From contig NZ_AUSW01000034.1 in the NCBI RefSeq assembly GCF_000471625.1, forward strand, positions 471,135 through 535,134: a DNA stretch of 64,000 bases, read 5' to 3'. Both the position numbers and the translations under genes were made by a program. This DNA comes from Psychrobacter aquaticus CMS 56. GTDB lineage: Bacteria > Pseudomonadota > Gammaproteobacteria > Pseudomonadales > Moraxellaceae. Positions 56,107 through 64,000 of the stretch are shown here, piece by piece. How positions within the stretch are numbered: position 1 is the first letter of the stretch; every line of letters begins with the position of its first letter. Below the pieces are notes generated by a model, which made no database searches, was not told where the DNA came from, and saw only the letters and a program-made list of their open reading frames with translations.

Positions 56107-56649
56107 TCAATGAATGACTGGCGTACCCTCTGTACTAAACGCAAACCCTTTATTGCTAAAGTTACCAATCATAACCGCTTCAATGACAGGTCTAACTGTC
56201 TCATCTATGCCTTCGACTTCGATGATAAAGTTAGCACCCGAGCCGCCTTTATTCTCTTCTTTTTCGACGATATAATTGAGTGTCGCCATCGCTGGCAGTT
56301 CAATGGGCTTGGTTAAATACGACTTTATCAGTGTGCCACCAGTATCGTAATAGTCAATTTTATTGACATAAAGTGACTTTTTTAGCGTGGTATTACGGAC
56401 GCTTAGCGTCGCTGACAATAAGACTTTTCGGTTGTCTTTATCGGTATAAATGTCTGAGTAAATCGGCACATAAAAAGTTTGCTTGTAACCAAGCTTCCCA
56501 TGCTCCACATTTGACGTCTTTTCCAATTCTACGATCGGATCTTGATGACTCTTGGACAAGGCAACATTCGGGTCTTGCGCCGATGGGTCACACCCTGAAA
56601 ACAGCACCATCATAGCGGCCAATAAGACGGACATACTGCGCTTATTCAT
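56107..56649 (-). CDS. DUF3124 lipoprotein
   Basis: 180 residues. Lipoprotein signal MNKRSMSVLLAAMMVLFSGC with Cys20 as the lipidated residue, followed by DPSAQDPN. The core FYVPIYSDIYTDKDNRKVLLSATLSVRNTT, the segment YYDTGGTLIKSYL, and NFIIEVEGIDETVRPVIEAVMIG match the DUF3124 family of short periplasmic/lipoprotein domains, whose function is not known. It ends 31 bp past repeat copy B and lies 43 bp from the ktrA gene on the same strand, so co-expression with K+ uptake genes is possible. Confidence 0.8.
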   Translation of the reverse strand: MNKRSMSVLLAAMMVLFSGCDPSAQDPNVALSKSHQDPIVELEKTSNVEHGKLGYKQTFYVPIYSDIYTDKDNRKVLLSATLSVRNTTLKKSLYVNKIDYYDTGGTLIKSYLTKPIELPAMATLNYIVEKEENKGGSGANFIIEVEGIDETVRPVIEAVMIGNFSNKGFAFSTEGTPVIH

Positions 56650-56692
56650 AAGTTTTCCCTTTGCTTCGACATGTCACGACTGTTGCATACTT

Positions 56693-57400
56693 TTATTTGA
56701 TCTTGACGCCAACGCTACGTAAGAATTGGTTGATGTCCTTGTTCGCCCCGTAAATAACCAGCACGTCTTTATCTTTTAATATTTGCTCAGGTACAGCCAG
56801 TCCTTGAATGCTGGGTTTACTTTGAGTACGGCCAAAGCTATCTTCATAATACTCATAGCGCATGGTACTAAGCAATCGAATATTAAATTTTTGCTCCAAC
56901 TGCAAACTGTCCACCGTTTGCCCAATCAAGGCGACTGGAATGCTAATCTCCACAATACTAAAGTGATCGCTTAGCTCAAATGAGTCCACAAAGTAACGAA
57001 GCGACAGCCTTTTTGCCCAGCGTTTGGCCGCTTCTTTTTCGGGGTGAATGAGATCATCAACGCCGATGGCTTGCAGTACTTTTTCGTGCAGAGGGTTAAT
57101 ACTACGACTGATCAAACGTTTTGCTTTTAGGGTTTTAAACAGCGCTGTTGCCATGACATTCTCGCCTTGGTCTTCGCCAATGGCCACGATGACTATGTCA
57201 GTATCGATAATCGGTAACCCTTTAACTGTATATTCATCGGTGGCATCCATACAAATGGTATGAGAAATCACCTCTTTATAAGCCTCGACCTTTTGCATAC
57301 TGCTGTCAATGGCAATCACTTCATGACCTTGACGGGTCAATGCCATACCTAGCGATGAGCCAAAGTTCCCTAACCCTACGATAATATATTTCATGAGCAT
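56693..57400 (-). CDS. ktrA: K+ uptake regulatory subunit (KtrA/TrkA type)
   Basis: 235 residues. The RCK-N domain begins KYIIVGLGNFGSSLGMALTRQGHEVIAID, the dinucleotide-binding Rossmann motif (GxGxxG), and continues MDATDEYTVKGL. The RCK-C domain (about 150-235) follows a linker, ending YGANKDINQFLRSVGV. These cytosolic rings gate KtrB/TrkH channels by NAD(H)/ATP and c-di-AMP or other ligands. It has one RCK pair, so it is KtrA-like and not the two-unit TrkA. ATG 57400 and 57394 are both plausible. The channel gene lies 79 bp upstream. Confidence 0.9.
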   Translation of the reverse strand: MLMKYIIVGLGNFGSSLGMALTRQGHEVIAIDSSMQKVEAYKEVISHTICMDATDEYTVKGLPIIDTDIVIVAIGEDQGENVMATALFKTLKAKRLISRSINPLHEKVLQAIGVDDLIHPEKEAAKRWAKRLSLRYFVDSFELSDHFSIVEISIPVALIGQTVDSLQLEQKFNIRLLSTMRYEYYEDSFGRTQSKPSIQGLAVPEQILKDKDVLVIYGANKDINQFLRSVGVKIK

Positions 57401-57479
57401 TTGCCTTTTTCAGTCGTTTTTTAAGTCGTTGTAATATATGGGCTGTATAACCAAATTCAGATAGCCAATTTGCCGCAAT

Positions 57480-59243
57480 TTAGTTAATGGTGATCTCTTC
57501 AGTCGGATAACGATAATTGCGCGGACGCATGTTTTTGAGCAGCGCAATAAAAATCGTCAGCATACTCACGCGCCCAACGAACATAATAACCGAGACCACC
57601 ATTTTACTGAAATCTGACAGCTCTGTTGTCAAGTTCAAGCTTAGCCCCACCGTGCTATAAGCCGAAAAACACTCAAACACCACCTTGATCAAATCAAGCT
57701 CTGGTTGGTCGTAACTGATGAGCGTCACCCCCGTACCGATGACCAACAATGACAACCACATAATAGAAAATGCACGGCGAATTGAGATATCCGCGATCTG
57801 CCGCTTGAACACTTCTACCTTGGTCTGTCCCCGTGCCAAACTCAACGTGTTCAACAGCGCAATAGCAAAGGTACTGGTTTTGATACCACCGCCCGTTGAG
57901 TTTGGCGACGCACCAATCCACATCAAAAATATCGTCAACATAATCGTCGGGAACGCAAGCTCACCCATATCAATGTTATTAAATCCGGCGGTTCTCGGCG
58001 TCGCACCCGTAAAAAACCCCGTTACCAGCTTACCAAAAAAGCTGGTATGGTCAGCGAGCACGTTATTATATTCAAAGATCATCACGCCGATAAAGCCACT
58101 TAGCAATAACGCGCCCGTCGTAATCAATGTAATACGGCTATTGATACTGAGCAGCCAAGGTTGATAGTCGCAGCGCTGGTCATTGCGGCGATAGATCAGC
58201 CGCTCAGCGCGATAACGCAAATAACGCAGTACATTGACCACGATGCTAAAACCCATACCGCCAAAGATAAAGGTAATGACAATAATCAGCTGAAGCGGAT
58301 AATTAAAGCGTAAAGAGTCGTCATATAGTCCTGCGCTAAAAGTAGAAAATCCAGCATTACAGAACGCAGAAATGGCATGAAAAACGGCAAAAAACAGCTG
58401 CTCAGACCAGTCCATATCTGGTATATCATAAATACTGATATAAATTAGTGCGGCCGCCGCCGCCTCGACAGCAAACGTCACATACAAGATAGACTTGAGC
58501 GTCGATACCACATCGCCCATACCGCGCATGTACGACATCTCGCTAATGCTTGCTTGGGTCTCGTAACTGACGCCGCCCTTAAAAAAGTAACTAAAGTAAG
58601 TCACAAACGTCAAAATACCCAAGCCACCAATTTGTATCAATCCCATGATAATGACTTGCCCAAAGGTCGTAAAATAAGTGGCCGTATCCACCACAATAAG
58701 ACCCGTCACACAGACAGCACTGGTCGCTGTAAAGAGCGCATCAACAAAGGACAACGGCTGCGTCGTGGCATTGGGCATCATCAGCAGTAATGCACCCACC
58801 AGTACCACGGACAAAAAGCTTAAGATAAAAAACTGGGCAGGGTTTAAAAAGGTGCGTTTGAGGTTAAAATCGTGGTCAGATATTTCACGAATGAAGGTGA
58901 CAAAGACAGCGATCTTTATGGCAACATAACCATCGACCGATCCAGACAGCCCTGAGCGCACTAAGTCGGTAAAATGAGCCACCAGTAGAATGATAATCGC
59001 GATACTGGTAAACAAATCAAAAACCGCGACCTTATTTAAAGCCAGCGGTTTTTTGGTATAAATATAGCGTCCTGCTGTCAAAATGAAGCCCAAAAAGACA
59101 ATGACCAAATAAAAAATATGAAAAATTTGTTGTAGCCATGTGGATAATGTAAAACCGCTGTCTAGTAAAGCAACAGCCACACCCACAACACTAATAAAAA
59201 TCATAAAATTATTTAACAATCGATAATGCTTGGCTGCATTCAT
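57480..59243 (-). CDS. ktrB: K+ uptake channel subunit (KtrB/TrkH family)
   Basis: 587 residues. Four filter loops of the SKT superfamily are present in order: TATSAVCVTGL, AISAFCNAGFSTFS, ATPRTAGFNN and AYSTVGLSL, each with the conserved Gly of the selectivity filter. KtrB is usually about 450 residues; here an extra N-terminal part of ~130 residues adds three to four membrane spans (FMIFISVVGVAVALLD, IFYLVIVFLGFILTAG, VFDLFTSIAIIILLVAH). With the RCK subunit downstream it should import K+ (coupled to Na+ in KtrAB systems). Confidence 0.9.
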   Translation of the reverse strand: MNAAKHYRLLNNFMIFISVVGVAVALLDSGFTLSTWLQQIFHIFYLVIVFLGFILTAGRYIYTKKPLALNKVAVFDLFTSIAIIILLVAHFTDLVRSGLSGSVDGYVAIKIAVFVTFIREISDHDFNLKRTFLNPAQFFILSFLSVVLVGALLLMMPNATTQPLSFVDALFTATSAVCVTGLIVVDTATYFTTFGQVIIMGLIQIGGLGILTFVTYFSYFFKGGVSYETQASISEMSYMRGMGDVVSTLKSILYVTFAVEAAAAALIYISIYDIPDMDWSEQLFFAVFHAISAFCNAGFSTFSAGLYDDSLRFNYPLQLIIVITFIFGGMGFSIVVNVLRYLRYRAERLIYRRNDQRCDYQPWLLSINSRITLITTGALLLSGFIGVMIFEYNNVLADHTSFFGKLVTGFFTGATPRTAGFNNIDMGELAFPTIMLTIFLMWIGASPNSTGGGIKTSTFAIALLNTLSLARGQTKVEVFKRQIADISIRRAFSIMWLSLLVIGTGVTLISYDQPELDLIKVVFECFSAYSTVGLSLNLTTELSDFSKMVVSVIMFVGRVSMLTIFIALLKNMRPRNYRYPTEEITIN

Positions 59244-59396
59244 AGCCTTAATCCATGATGGAAATAACCACGGTATTTATACTCCCTTTTTGTACCATTC
59301 ACAAAAACTGATTCTAGATAATCGTAACCAATTATGAAATACCTATGAGCCATGCCTATCCATCAAGCGCATAAAAACACTGTCTTCATGCTTCTT

Positions 59397-60347
59397 TCAC
59401 TTAAAATCCAACTTATTGTCTGTCGACATTTTTACCCCGCCCCATGTCACCAGAGCCACACCAAGCGCTATCAATGATGCACCCAAAAACAAACCTGATG
59501 GCGGACTCTCTCCTTGCAAAAAAATAGCAACAGGCACACCAAACACTGCACCTACTGAGCCTAACAAACTCAATAAAACGGGGCCGCCCGTCTTTTGCAA
59601 TAGAAACAACAATAAAAATTGACCCGCAAATACGCCTGCCTGTATGACAATCAAACTCAGCGGCAACCATTCTCCAAGCGGTACAGCGACCGAAAAATTG
59701 GGCACCGCACTAAAGGCAAACAGCAACAGCGCAGCCGCTATCAACATACCGGGCGCAAGCGCACTAGGAGACGCATTATCAGGCCAACGCAATGTGCGAT
59801 ATATATTGCCAATTGCCAACAGCACTGGGCCACAAAGCGCTATCAAAATCCAAAAAACACTGGCATCTGGCGCGGTAAATTTACGCAATGCCAGTACCCC
59901 TGCTCCCATAAGGGCCGCAGCGACGCCAACCGCACGCATGATAGTAAAGCGCTCCATCCGCAGCATTAGCGCCCCAAGGTAGGTCAACAGTGGCGGTAGT
60001 GAGATGATAAGCGCGACAAAACCTGCCCCAACATGAGGAATGGCGGAAAACAATAATAAGTTGGAACCCGCGACACTGATAAGGGCAGCGACAAAATAAT
60101 ACTCAAAGCTACGAGCGCTCAAAGGTGGTAATTCTTGTCTGATTAATGCCACGACCCACAAAATGAGGGCAGCACCTGTAATGGACCAAAAGAGAAAAGC
60201 GAGTGGCGTCATCCCTAGGTCACCCGCATATTTTGCCAAATTGGTGGAGATGCCTATCAACGCACCCCCAACCAACAGACAAACGAAAGGGACAAACCAT
60301 GCGTGCTTACTGCAAAACACTTGTCGCTTTGAGGAGTCGCTCATCAA
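59397..60347 (-). CDS. EamA/DMT-family transporter
   Basis: 316 residues with ten membrane spans in two EamA halves (N-half FVCLLVGGALIGISTNLAKYA, C-half VFWILIALCGPVLLAIGNIYR). Substrates of this family include amino acids, nucleotide-sugars and drugs, and cannot be predicted here. The C-terminus is short and cytosolic (KMSTDNKLDFK). It is encoded alone. Its start region borders two minisatellites, and the potassium channel gene lies downstream on the same strand after 153 bp. Confidence 0.85.
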   Translation of the reverse strand: MMSDSSKRQVFCSKHAWFVPFVCLLVGGALIGISTNLAKYAGDLGMTPLAFLFWSITGAALILWVVALIRQELPPLSARSFEYYFVAALISVAGSNLLLFSAIPHVGAGFVALIISLPPLLTYLGALMLRMERFTIMRAVGVAAALMGAGVLALRKFTAPDASVFWILIALCGPVLLAIGNIYRTLRWPDNASPSALAPGMLIAAALLLFAFSAVPNFSVAVPLGEWLPLSLIVIQAGVFAGQFLLLFLLQKTGGPVLLSLLGSVGAVFGVPVAIFLQGESPPSGLFLGASLIALGVALVTWGGVKMSTDNKLDFK

Positions 60348-60377
60348 CTATCCTATTGGCTGACCATAGTGGGTAAT

Positions 60378-60416
60378 TACGTTTGTTAGGTACGTTTGTC
60401 GGGTACGTTTGTTAGG
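60378..60416. repeat. Minisatellite 1: 13-bp unit, three copies
   Basis: TACGTTTGTTAGG, TACGTTTGTCGGG, TACGTTTGTTAGG at 60378-60390, 60391-60403 and 60404-60416. The outer two are identical and the middle one differs at two positions. The array starts 30 bp before the EamA start codon and may alter its leader. Confidence 0.9.
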
Positions 60417-60443
60417 ATTGGTGGTCATAGCAATTTTACTGAG

Positions 60444-60511
60444 TCAATTATGACGGTGGCTCAGTTATGGCAGTGGCTCAGTTATGGCAGTGGCTCAGTT
60501 ATGGCAGTGGC
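60444..60511. repeat. Minisatellite 2: 17-bp unit, four copies
   Basis: Three exact copies of TCAGTTATGGCAGTGGC at 60461-60477, 60478-60494 and 60495-60511, preceded by one degenerate copy (TCAATTATGACGGTGGC, 60444-60460). It ends 6 bp from the stop codon of the next minus-strand gene. ATGGCAGTGGC also appears once inside that gene (60698-60708), which may be the source. Confidence 0.9.
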
Positions 60512-60516
60512 CAAGA

Positions 60517-60939
60517 TTATTCAGCCAACAACGTTGCCAGCAACTCGTCTATTTCAACTTTGAACTCTTTATCTTCAATCTTATTGGCAGTGATTTTGGC
60601 ATTTTGTAGGTTTGTGATAGCCGCATCCGTGTCGCCCATTTCAATTTGTAGAACCGCCATCGAAAAAGCAATCGACGACATATGATCTTTTGAATTAATG
60701 GCAGTGGCTTTTGCTAGCGCTTTGTCATAAATGACCAACGCCTCGTCCAGATCTTCTGTAAAGTCCGCAAGCGTCTCCCACTGTTCGGGATGGTCTTTAT
60801 CGGTGTTTTCGTTGTCGATACAGAGCGCTTTGAGTTCAGCATAAAACGCATCAAATGCCGCTTGATTGCCTTTGCGATCCGCTTCTAGTAGCTCTTCTGC
60901 TAACTTATAAATTGCCTTATATATCTTGGTATTGATCAT
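60517..60939 (-). CDS. Small TPR-like helical protein
   Basis: 140 residues, no signal peptide or membrane span, strongly acidic. About six amphipathic helices in pairs (INTKIYKAIYKLAEELLEA, FDAFYAELKALCIDN, DLDEALVIYDKALAKATAI, SSIAFSMAVLQIEMGDTDAA, ITNLQNAKITANKI) have TPR-like spacing, the last two close to the TPR consensus. Likely a cytosolic protein-contact module of unknown partner. Its stop borders minisatellite 2. Confidence 0.7.
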   Translation of the reverse strand: MINTKIYKAIYKLAEELLEADRKGNQAAFDAFYAELKALCIDNENTDKDHPEQWETLADFTEDLDEALVIYDKALAKATAINSKDHMSSIAFSMAVLQIEMGDTDAAITNLQNAKITANKIEDKEFKVEIDELLATLLAE

Positions 60940-61240
60940 TGCTCACAACCTTTTATATTACTTATTAAAGAGTATTTGTCATAAATGACGATAGGCTTAA
61001 CGTGTTGCATAAAACTTGAACAGTCAGAGTCTGTCATTATGATAGACGAAACGATGGCTCTTAGCGCGTATTTTATTATCAATCACTCCAAGATTGTTTT
61101 ATGTGAGAGCGGCCGCTTATAGACCATAGTCAAAATAATACCAGATATAAAAAAGCTCAGCAGTTTGCTCACTCTAGAGCAAAACAAAAAAAGCAAGACA
61201 TAAGATGCCTTGCTTTTTTACTACTTCTTATCGTTTAAGT
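60940..61240. other. Intergenic region, BamE-like gene / TPR-like gene
   Basis: 301 bp. The end near 61187-61219 holds the BamE-like gene's terminator (separate entry). The remainder should include the promoter of the TPR-like gene on the minus strand. A GCGGCCGC NotI-type palindrome sits near 61109-61116 by chance. Nothing else is recognisable. Confidence 0.45.
61187..61219 (-). terminator. Terminator of the BamE-like gene
   Basis: AAAAAAGCAAG / CTTGC(T)6 form an 11-bp stem with an 11-nt loop, and on the minus strand it is followed by a run of seven T. It lies about 20 bp after the stop at 61241. Confidence 0.85.
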
Positions 61241-61705
61241 TTAGTGTTCAGGATGGGCGTGTTTATCGCAAGATGCTGGATGCCAATAAAACTCAGTTGC
61301 AAAGAACTCGTCATCGCGCATTCTGCCTTCATAACTATTGTCAAAGATGATTTTATATTGGCAAGTCTCTACGCTGTTGTTCGCACCGTGAAACTTAAGA
61401 ATATAATCCCATTCGCGAGCGTTAAAGCCTTCACTAAAATGCGGCGTACCAATTAATTTATAAATCTCATCCTTAGTAGTCCCGACTCTAATCCTAGCAA
61501 CGTCATCATGGCTGACAATGGTGCCGCCTTTTTGCCATGCCTTTTTTGCATCAGGAAACACTAAGTCATTGGCATCAACAGATCCATGCTGGGCACCAGG
61601 CGTCAAATGCCAACTCGGCATGATGTTTTTTTGGGTACAGCCGGTCACTGTGAATAGTAAAGCGGTCGTTGCTAATAAGCCGTAACGATAGACAGATTTT
61701 TTCAT
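61241..61705 (-). CDS. BamE/SmpA-domain outer-membrane lipoprotein
   Basis: 154 residues. Lipoprotein signal MKKSVYRYGLLATTALLFTV to TGC (Cys23), then QKNIMPSW. The BamE/OmlA-type fold is seen in VARIRVGTTKDEIYKLIGTPHFSEGF and AREWDYILKFH, which hold the conserved G-T-x-x-E and G-x-P and W-x-Y. The C-terminus carries many His (HPASCDKHAHPEH), which may bind metal. It has about the size of BamE but extra N- and C-terminal parts. It is 84 bp after the adhesin stop, same strand, probably co-transcribed, suggesting help in adhesin export as known for SadB-like partners of trimeric autotransporters (inferred). Confidence 0.82.
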   Translation of the reverse strand: MKKSVYRYGLLATTALLFTVTGCTQKNIMPSWHLTPGAQHGSVDANDLVFPDAKKAWQKGGTIVSHDDVARIRVGTTKDEIYKLIGTPHFSEGFNAREWDYILKFHGANNSVETCQYKIIFDNSYEGRMRDDEFFATEFYWHPASCDKHAHPEH

Positions 61706-61737
61706 TATACATCCCTTAATATATTTTATGAGTAAGC

Positions 61738-61771
61738 TGACAGCGCTTGCTTATAGATGAAAGCGCTGTCA
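61738..61771 (-). other. Hairpin between the adhesin and BamE-like genes
   Basis: A perfect 11-bp stem TGACAGCGCTT / AAGCGCTGTCA with a 12-nt loop. No T-run follows on the minus strand, so it is not a full terminator. It may lower expression of the downstream lipoprotein relative to the adhesin, or protect the 3' end. Confidence 0.6.
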
Positions 61772-61789
61772 TGAAATAACGTGGTTAAA

Positions 61790-64000
61790 TTAGAAATGGA
61801 AGCCAGCACCAACTGCGCCGCCTGCATTCCCTTGAGTATCCGCTGTACCATTTGCCTTAATTACCCAGCGACCATTGTCAGATACTTTGGACACACCAAT
61901 CGCAACTGCACTCTGACCATTATAGGTAGCGATACCACCACCAACCATTGACTTACCAGGGATGTAGGCTTGTGGTAGCGAAGACATTGCCATTGCCGCT
62001 GAAACACCAGCATTAGCATCATCTTCTACTTCATTAACTCTGTAACCTAACTCATTAACACTATTGCTAAGTCTGTTATCGAGTGCGTTTAACTGGCCAA
62101 GATTGACTGCATCATTGACTTTAATACCATCGGCAACGCCAGTGATGGTTTTACCGCCTGCATTGATACCTTCACTCGTCATGCTTGGACCGTCTTTGAT
62201 AGTCACGCCCTTATTACTGACCGTGGTATTACCTGTAGTCACTGTATCAGCCGTGATGTTATCCACGCTAATATTTCCATTCAAGTCAAACTTGATACCA
62301 CTGCTAGTAGTAGTTGTCGAGATGTTGTTACTGCCTTCAAACTTAATCGCAGTACCATCGCCTATTGACTTATTGATGTTGTTACCACTATCAGCACCGA
62401 AGCTTAGACCTGCATCAAGTCTATCAGTATTGGCTTTAATGTCTTCGCTATTGGCTTTTATATCTGCATTGGCTTGAGCATTGCCATTATTTACAGCAGC
62501 AATCGCATCATTAATGTTGCCTTTACCAGTCCCGCCAATATTGCTGGCTATTAGGTTGCCTTCTGCATCAAATGTGGCATCACCACCAATAATACTTGCG
62601 ACATCACTTCCTAGATTGTGTAACTGACTGCCGTTGATAGCATCTGTACTACCAGCACTTACGTTGCCAGCTTTAACATTGGTTATCGTTGTGCCTGCAG
62701 CGCCGCCACCTAAAGTAACACTGCCTTTATTAACTGTACCATCAGCGTTTTTATCATACTGAACCGCAGCATTGCTGAGCGCTTCGTTGTTATTCTGCAG
62801 ATTGTCACTGACGGCTCTCAACTGTGAGACGTTGACCGCATCAGAATCTGCCGTACCAGCGGCGACACCTGTGACTTGACGATAGATGCCGTTGTTAGCA
62901 TCGCCTACAGCCACTGCACCTGTGGTACTGGTAGTAGCAGTAATAGCAGCATTACCAGCTGCACCAAAACCGATAATTCCTGCACCTGTTCTTGCTGCAG
63001 AACCAGTACCTAGAACCACTGATCCGCCAACTGTTGAGGTGACGTTGTTACCTAATACAAAAGTATCATTGCTGTTAATAGTGTTGTTATTACCCACAGA
63101 GTAGCTGTTGTCACCATTGATAATGCTTGGATCACCAAAAGCACCTGAGTTATTACCATTAACGATGTTACCAGTACCGATACTGATAGACTGACTACCC
63201 ATAGCTTGAGCACCATCACCAATCGCAATAGATGATTGACCTGCTACCTGTGAGCCGTTACCAATAACAACTGAGCTTGTCGCAATGTTTGCTGCTTTGG
63301 TGTTATGACCTAATGCCACAGTGTTGTCAGCACCTGCTTCAATAATAGCGTTGACACCGATAGCAGTTGAGTTATTACCGCCAGCACTTGAGTCGTTGGT
63401 CATACCTAAATCACCTTTGGCGCTAACAGCATTGGTGTGAGCAAATTTCACACCTTCTGTGTTCATTCTTTGCACAGTTTCACTGATAGTTAGACGATCA
63501 GTGACGTTTTGACCTTCGACATTATAAGTTAAGAATAACGAATCCATATTACCGTTGTCTGTATTACGGTTAACGACTTGATCCGTTATATTAACCGTAA
63601 TAGGATTGCCGTTCTGACCAGTGACTTCGACATTGGTGATATTTCGAGCAATCAAGCTGTCTAATTGACCCTTGTTGACAGCGTCAGCTGCACTAATACC
63701 GTTTGCCACATTAGACAATCTTGTACCACCACTCACAACAAAGTCTTTACCATCTTCATCTTGACCAATAACTGCTTGAGTACCTTTCAAGATGACGCGA
63801 TCAAAATTAATACTCGTATCAGAGTTGCGCTCATACTGTACCGCACCTGCTGCCAAATCTGTTAAATCACCAAATACAGCATCTACCTGACCTTTAGTTG
63901 CAGCATCGGTTGCTGCTACACCGTCAGCTAAGTTAGTAATAACTTGGTTGCCCGCATTAATACCGTTTGTGGTCACACTTGGGCCACCAACGATCGTCAA
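61790..64000 (-). CDS. Trimeric autotransporter adhesin, C-terminal part (cut by window edge)
   Basis: 736 residues visible, N-terminus outside the window. Head-type repeats of the YadA form occupy about residues 200-360 ([64 protein letters not shown]). Neck motifs with V-N-x-x-Q-L recur ([36 protein letters not shown]). Stalk follows, then the C-terminal YadA anchor of about 70 residues ([21 protein letters not shown], ending FHF), which forms the 12-strand trimeric barrel. It binds surfaces or hosts in known homologues. Last visible codon is internal, so the frame continues. Confidence 0.95.
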   Translation of the reverse strand: MTIVGGPSVTTNGINAGNQVITNLADGVAATDAATKGQVDAVFGDLTDLAAGAVQYERNSDTSINFDRVILKGTQAVIGQDEDGKDFVVSGGTRLSNVANGISAADAVNKGQLDSLIARNITNVEVTGQNGNPITVNITDQVVNRNTDNGNMDSLFLTYNVEGQNVTDRLTISETVQRMNTEGVKFAHTNAVSAKGDLGMTNDSSAGGNNSTAIGVNAIIEAGADNTVALGHNTKAANIATSSVVIGNGSQVAGQSSIAIGDGAQAMGSQSISIGTGNIVNGNNSGAFGDPSIINGDNSYSVGNNNTINSNDTFVLGNNVTSTVGGSVVLGTGSAARTGAGIIGFGAAGNAAITATTSTTGAVAVGDANNGIYRQVTGVAAGTADSDAVNVSQLRAVSDNLQNNNEALSNAAVQYDKNADGTVNKGSVTLGGGAAGTTITNVKAGNVSAGSTDAINGSQLHNLGSDVASIIGGDATFDAEGNLIASNIGGTGKGNINDAIAAVNNGNAQANADIKANSEDIKANTDRLDAGLSFGADSGNNINKSIGDGTAIKFEGSNNISTTTTSSGIKFDLNGNISVDNITADTVTTGNTTVSNKGVTIKDGPSMTSEGINAGGKTITGVADGIKVNDAVNLGQLNALDNRLSNSVNELGYRVNEVEDDANAGVSAAMAMSSLPQAYIPGKSMVGGGIATYNGQSAVAIGVSKVSDNGRWVIKANGTADTQGNAGGAVGAGFHF

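Noticed and set aside
60378..60511. CRISPR-like array
   Set aside because: Units are head-to-tail with no spacers and no cas genes; they are minisatellites.
62064..62477. 137-codon plus-strand frame opposite the adhesin
   Set aside because: Antisense of repetitive adhesin sequence; a Leu/Ser/Val/Pro-rich artefact.

Overview
The window looks like a chromosomal segment of a gammaproteobacterium of the family Moraxellaceae, most likely Psychrobacter. This is judged from the protein sequences, from the moderately AT-rich intergenic DNA, and from the mix of an Acinetobacter-like Csu-type pilus, a YadA-type adhesin and an Fbp-type iron importer. No rRNA operon, phage, intact transposase or CRISPR array is visible.

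Layout. 1-9.8 kb: a minus-strand envelope and housekeeping cluster, in transcription order rimO, pyrH, frr, uppS, cdsA, dxr, rseP, bamA (bamA runs off the left edge). It links ribosome recycling and UMP synthesis to undecaprenyl-PP, CDP-diacylglycerol and isoprenoid synthesis, site-2 proteolysis and outer-membrane protein assembly. 9.8-13.2 kb: the nitrogen two-component pair glnL-glnG (ntrBC) on the plus strand. 13.3-19.3 kb: tRNA-Leu(UAG), an atypical Ser/Thr kinase, a DUF815-type AAA+ ATPase, RNase Z, a small membrane protein, a glutathione S-transferase and a RarD-like transporter. 19.4-25.6 kb: gyrA, a lipoprotein alpha/beta-hydrolase and cmoM. 25.6-30.2 kb: fbpC-fbpB-fbpA ferric-iron importer with a candidate Fur box over the fbpA promoter. 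30.3-36.1 kb: rsmE, waaA, a tail-anchored Sel1-repeat protein and a cardiolipin synthase. 36.2-36.7 kb: a tRNA-Val/tRNA-Asp unit with a strong promoter, a structured leader and a terminator. 37.2-38.5 kb: ppiC, a small orphan gene and palindromic repeats. 38.5-41.9 kb: a sensor kinase and a double-receiver response regulator.

42.2-47.5 kb is accessory: a four-gene chaperone-usher operon of the spore-coat-U/Csu type (pilin, chaperone, usher, tip protein) behind a 0.5-kb region rich in short direct repeats. Next comes a two-gene cassette coupling a ParD-like protein to a complete methionine aminopeptidase, directly followed by the C-terminal stump of an FAD-dependent oxidoreductase. 49.2-55.4 kb holds four co-directional glycosyltransferases (membrane GT2, GT4, GT-B, soluble GT2) plus a convergent unrecognised protein. 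They have no flippase, polymerase or sugar-nucleotide genes beside them. 55.5-61.7 kb: a PaaI-like thioesterase, a DUF3124 lipoprotein, a Ktr/Trk K+ uptake pair, a DMT transporter, two adjacent minisatellites, a small helical protein and a BamE-domain lipoprotein. 61.8 kb to the right edge: the C-terminal 736 residues of a trimeric autotransporter adhesin.

Points most worth a second look: a ~80-bp imperfect palindrome found at 38.4 kb (minus) and 56.0 kb (plus), whose stems look compensated between copies; the ParD-like/Map cassette against a truncated gene; the repeat-rich control region of the pilus operon; the orphan four-glycosyltransferase locus; the BamE-domain lipoprotein beside the adhesin; and the three-hairpin leader of the tRNA operon.
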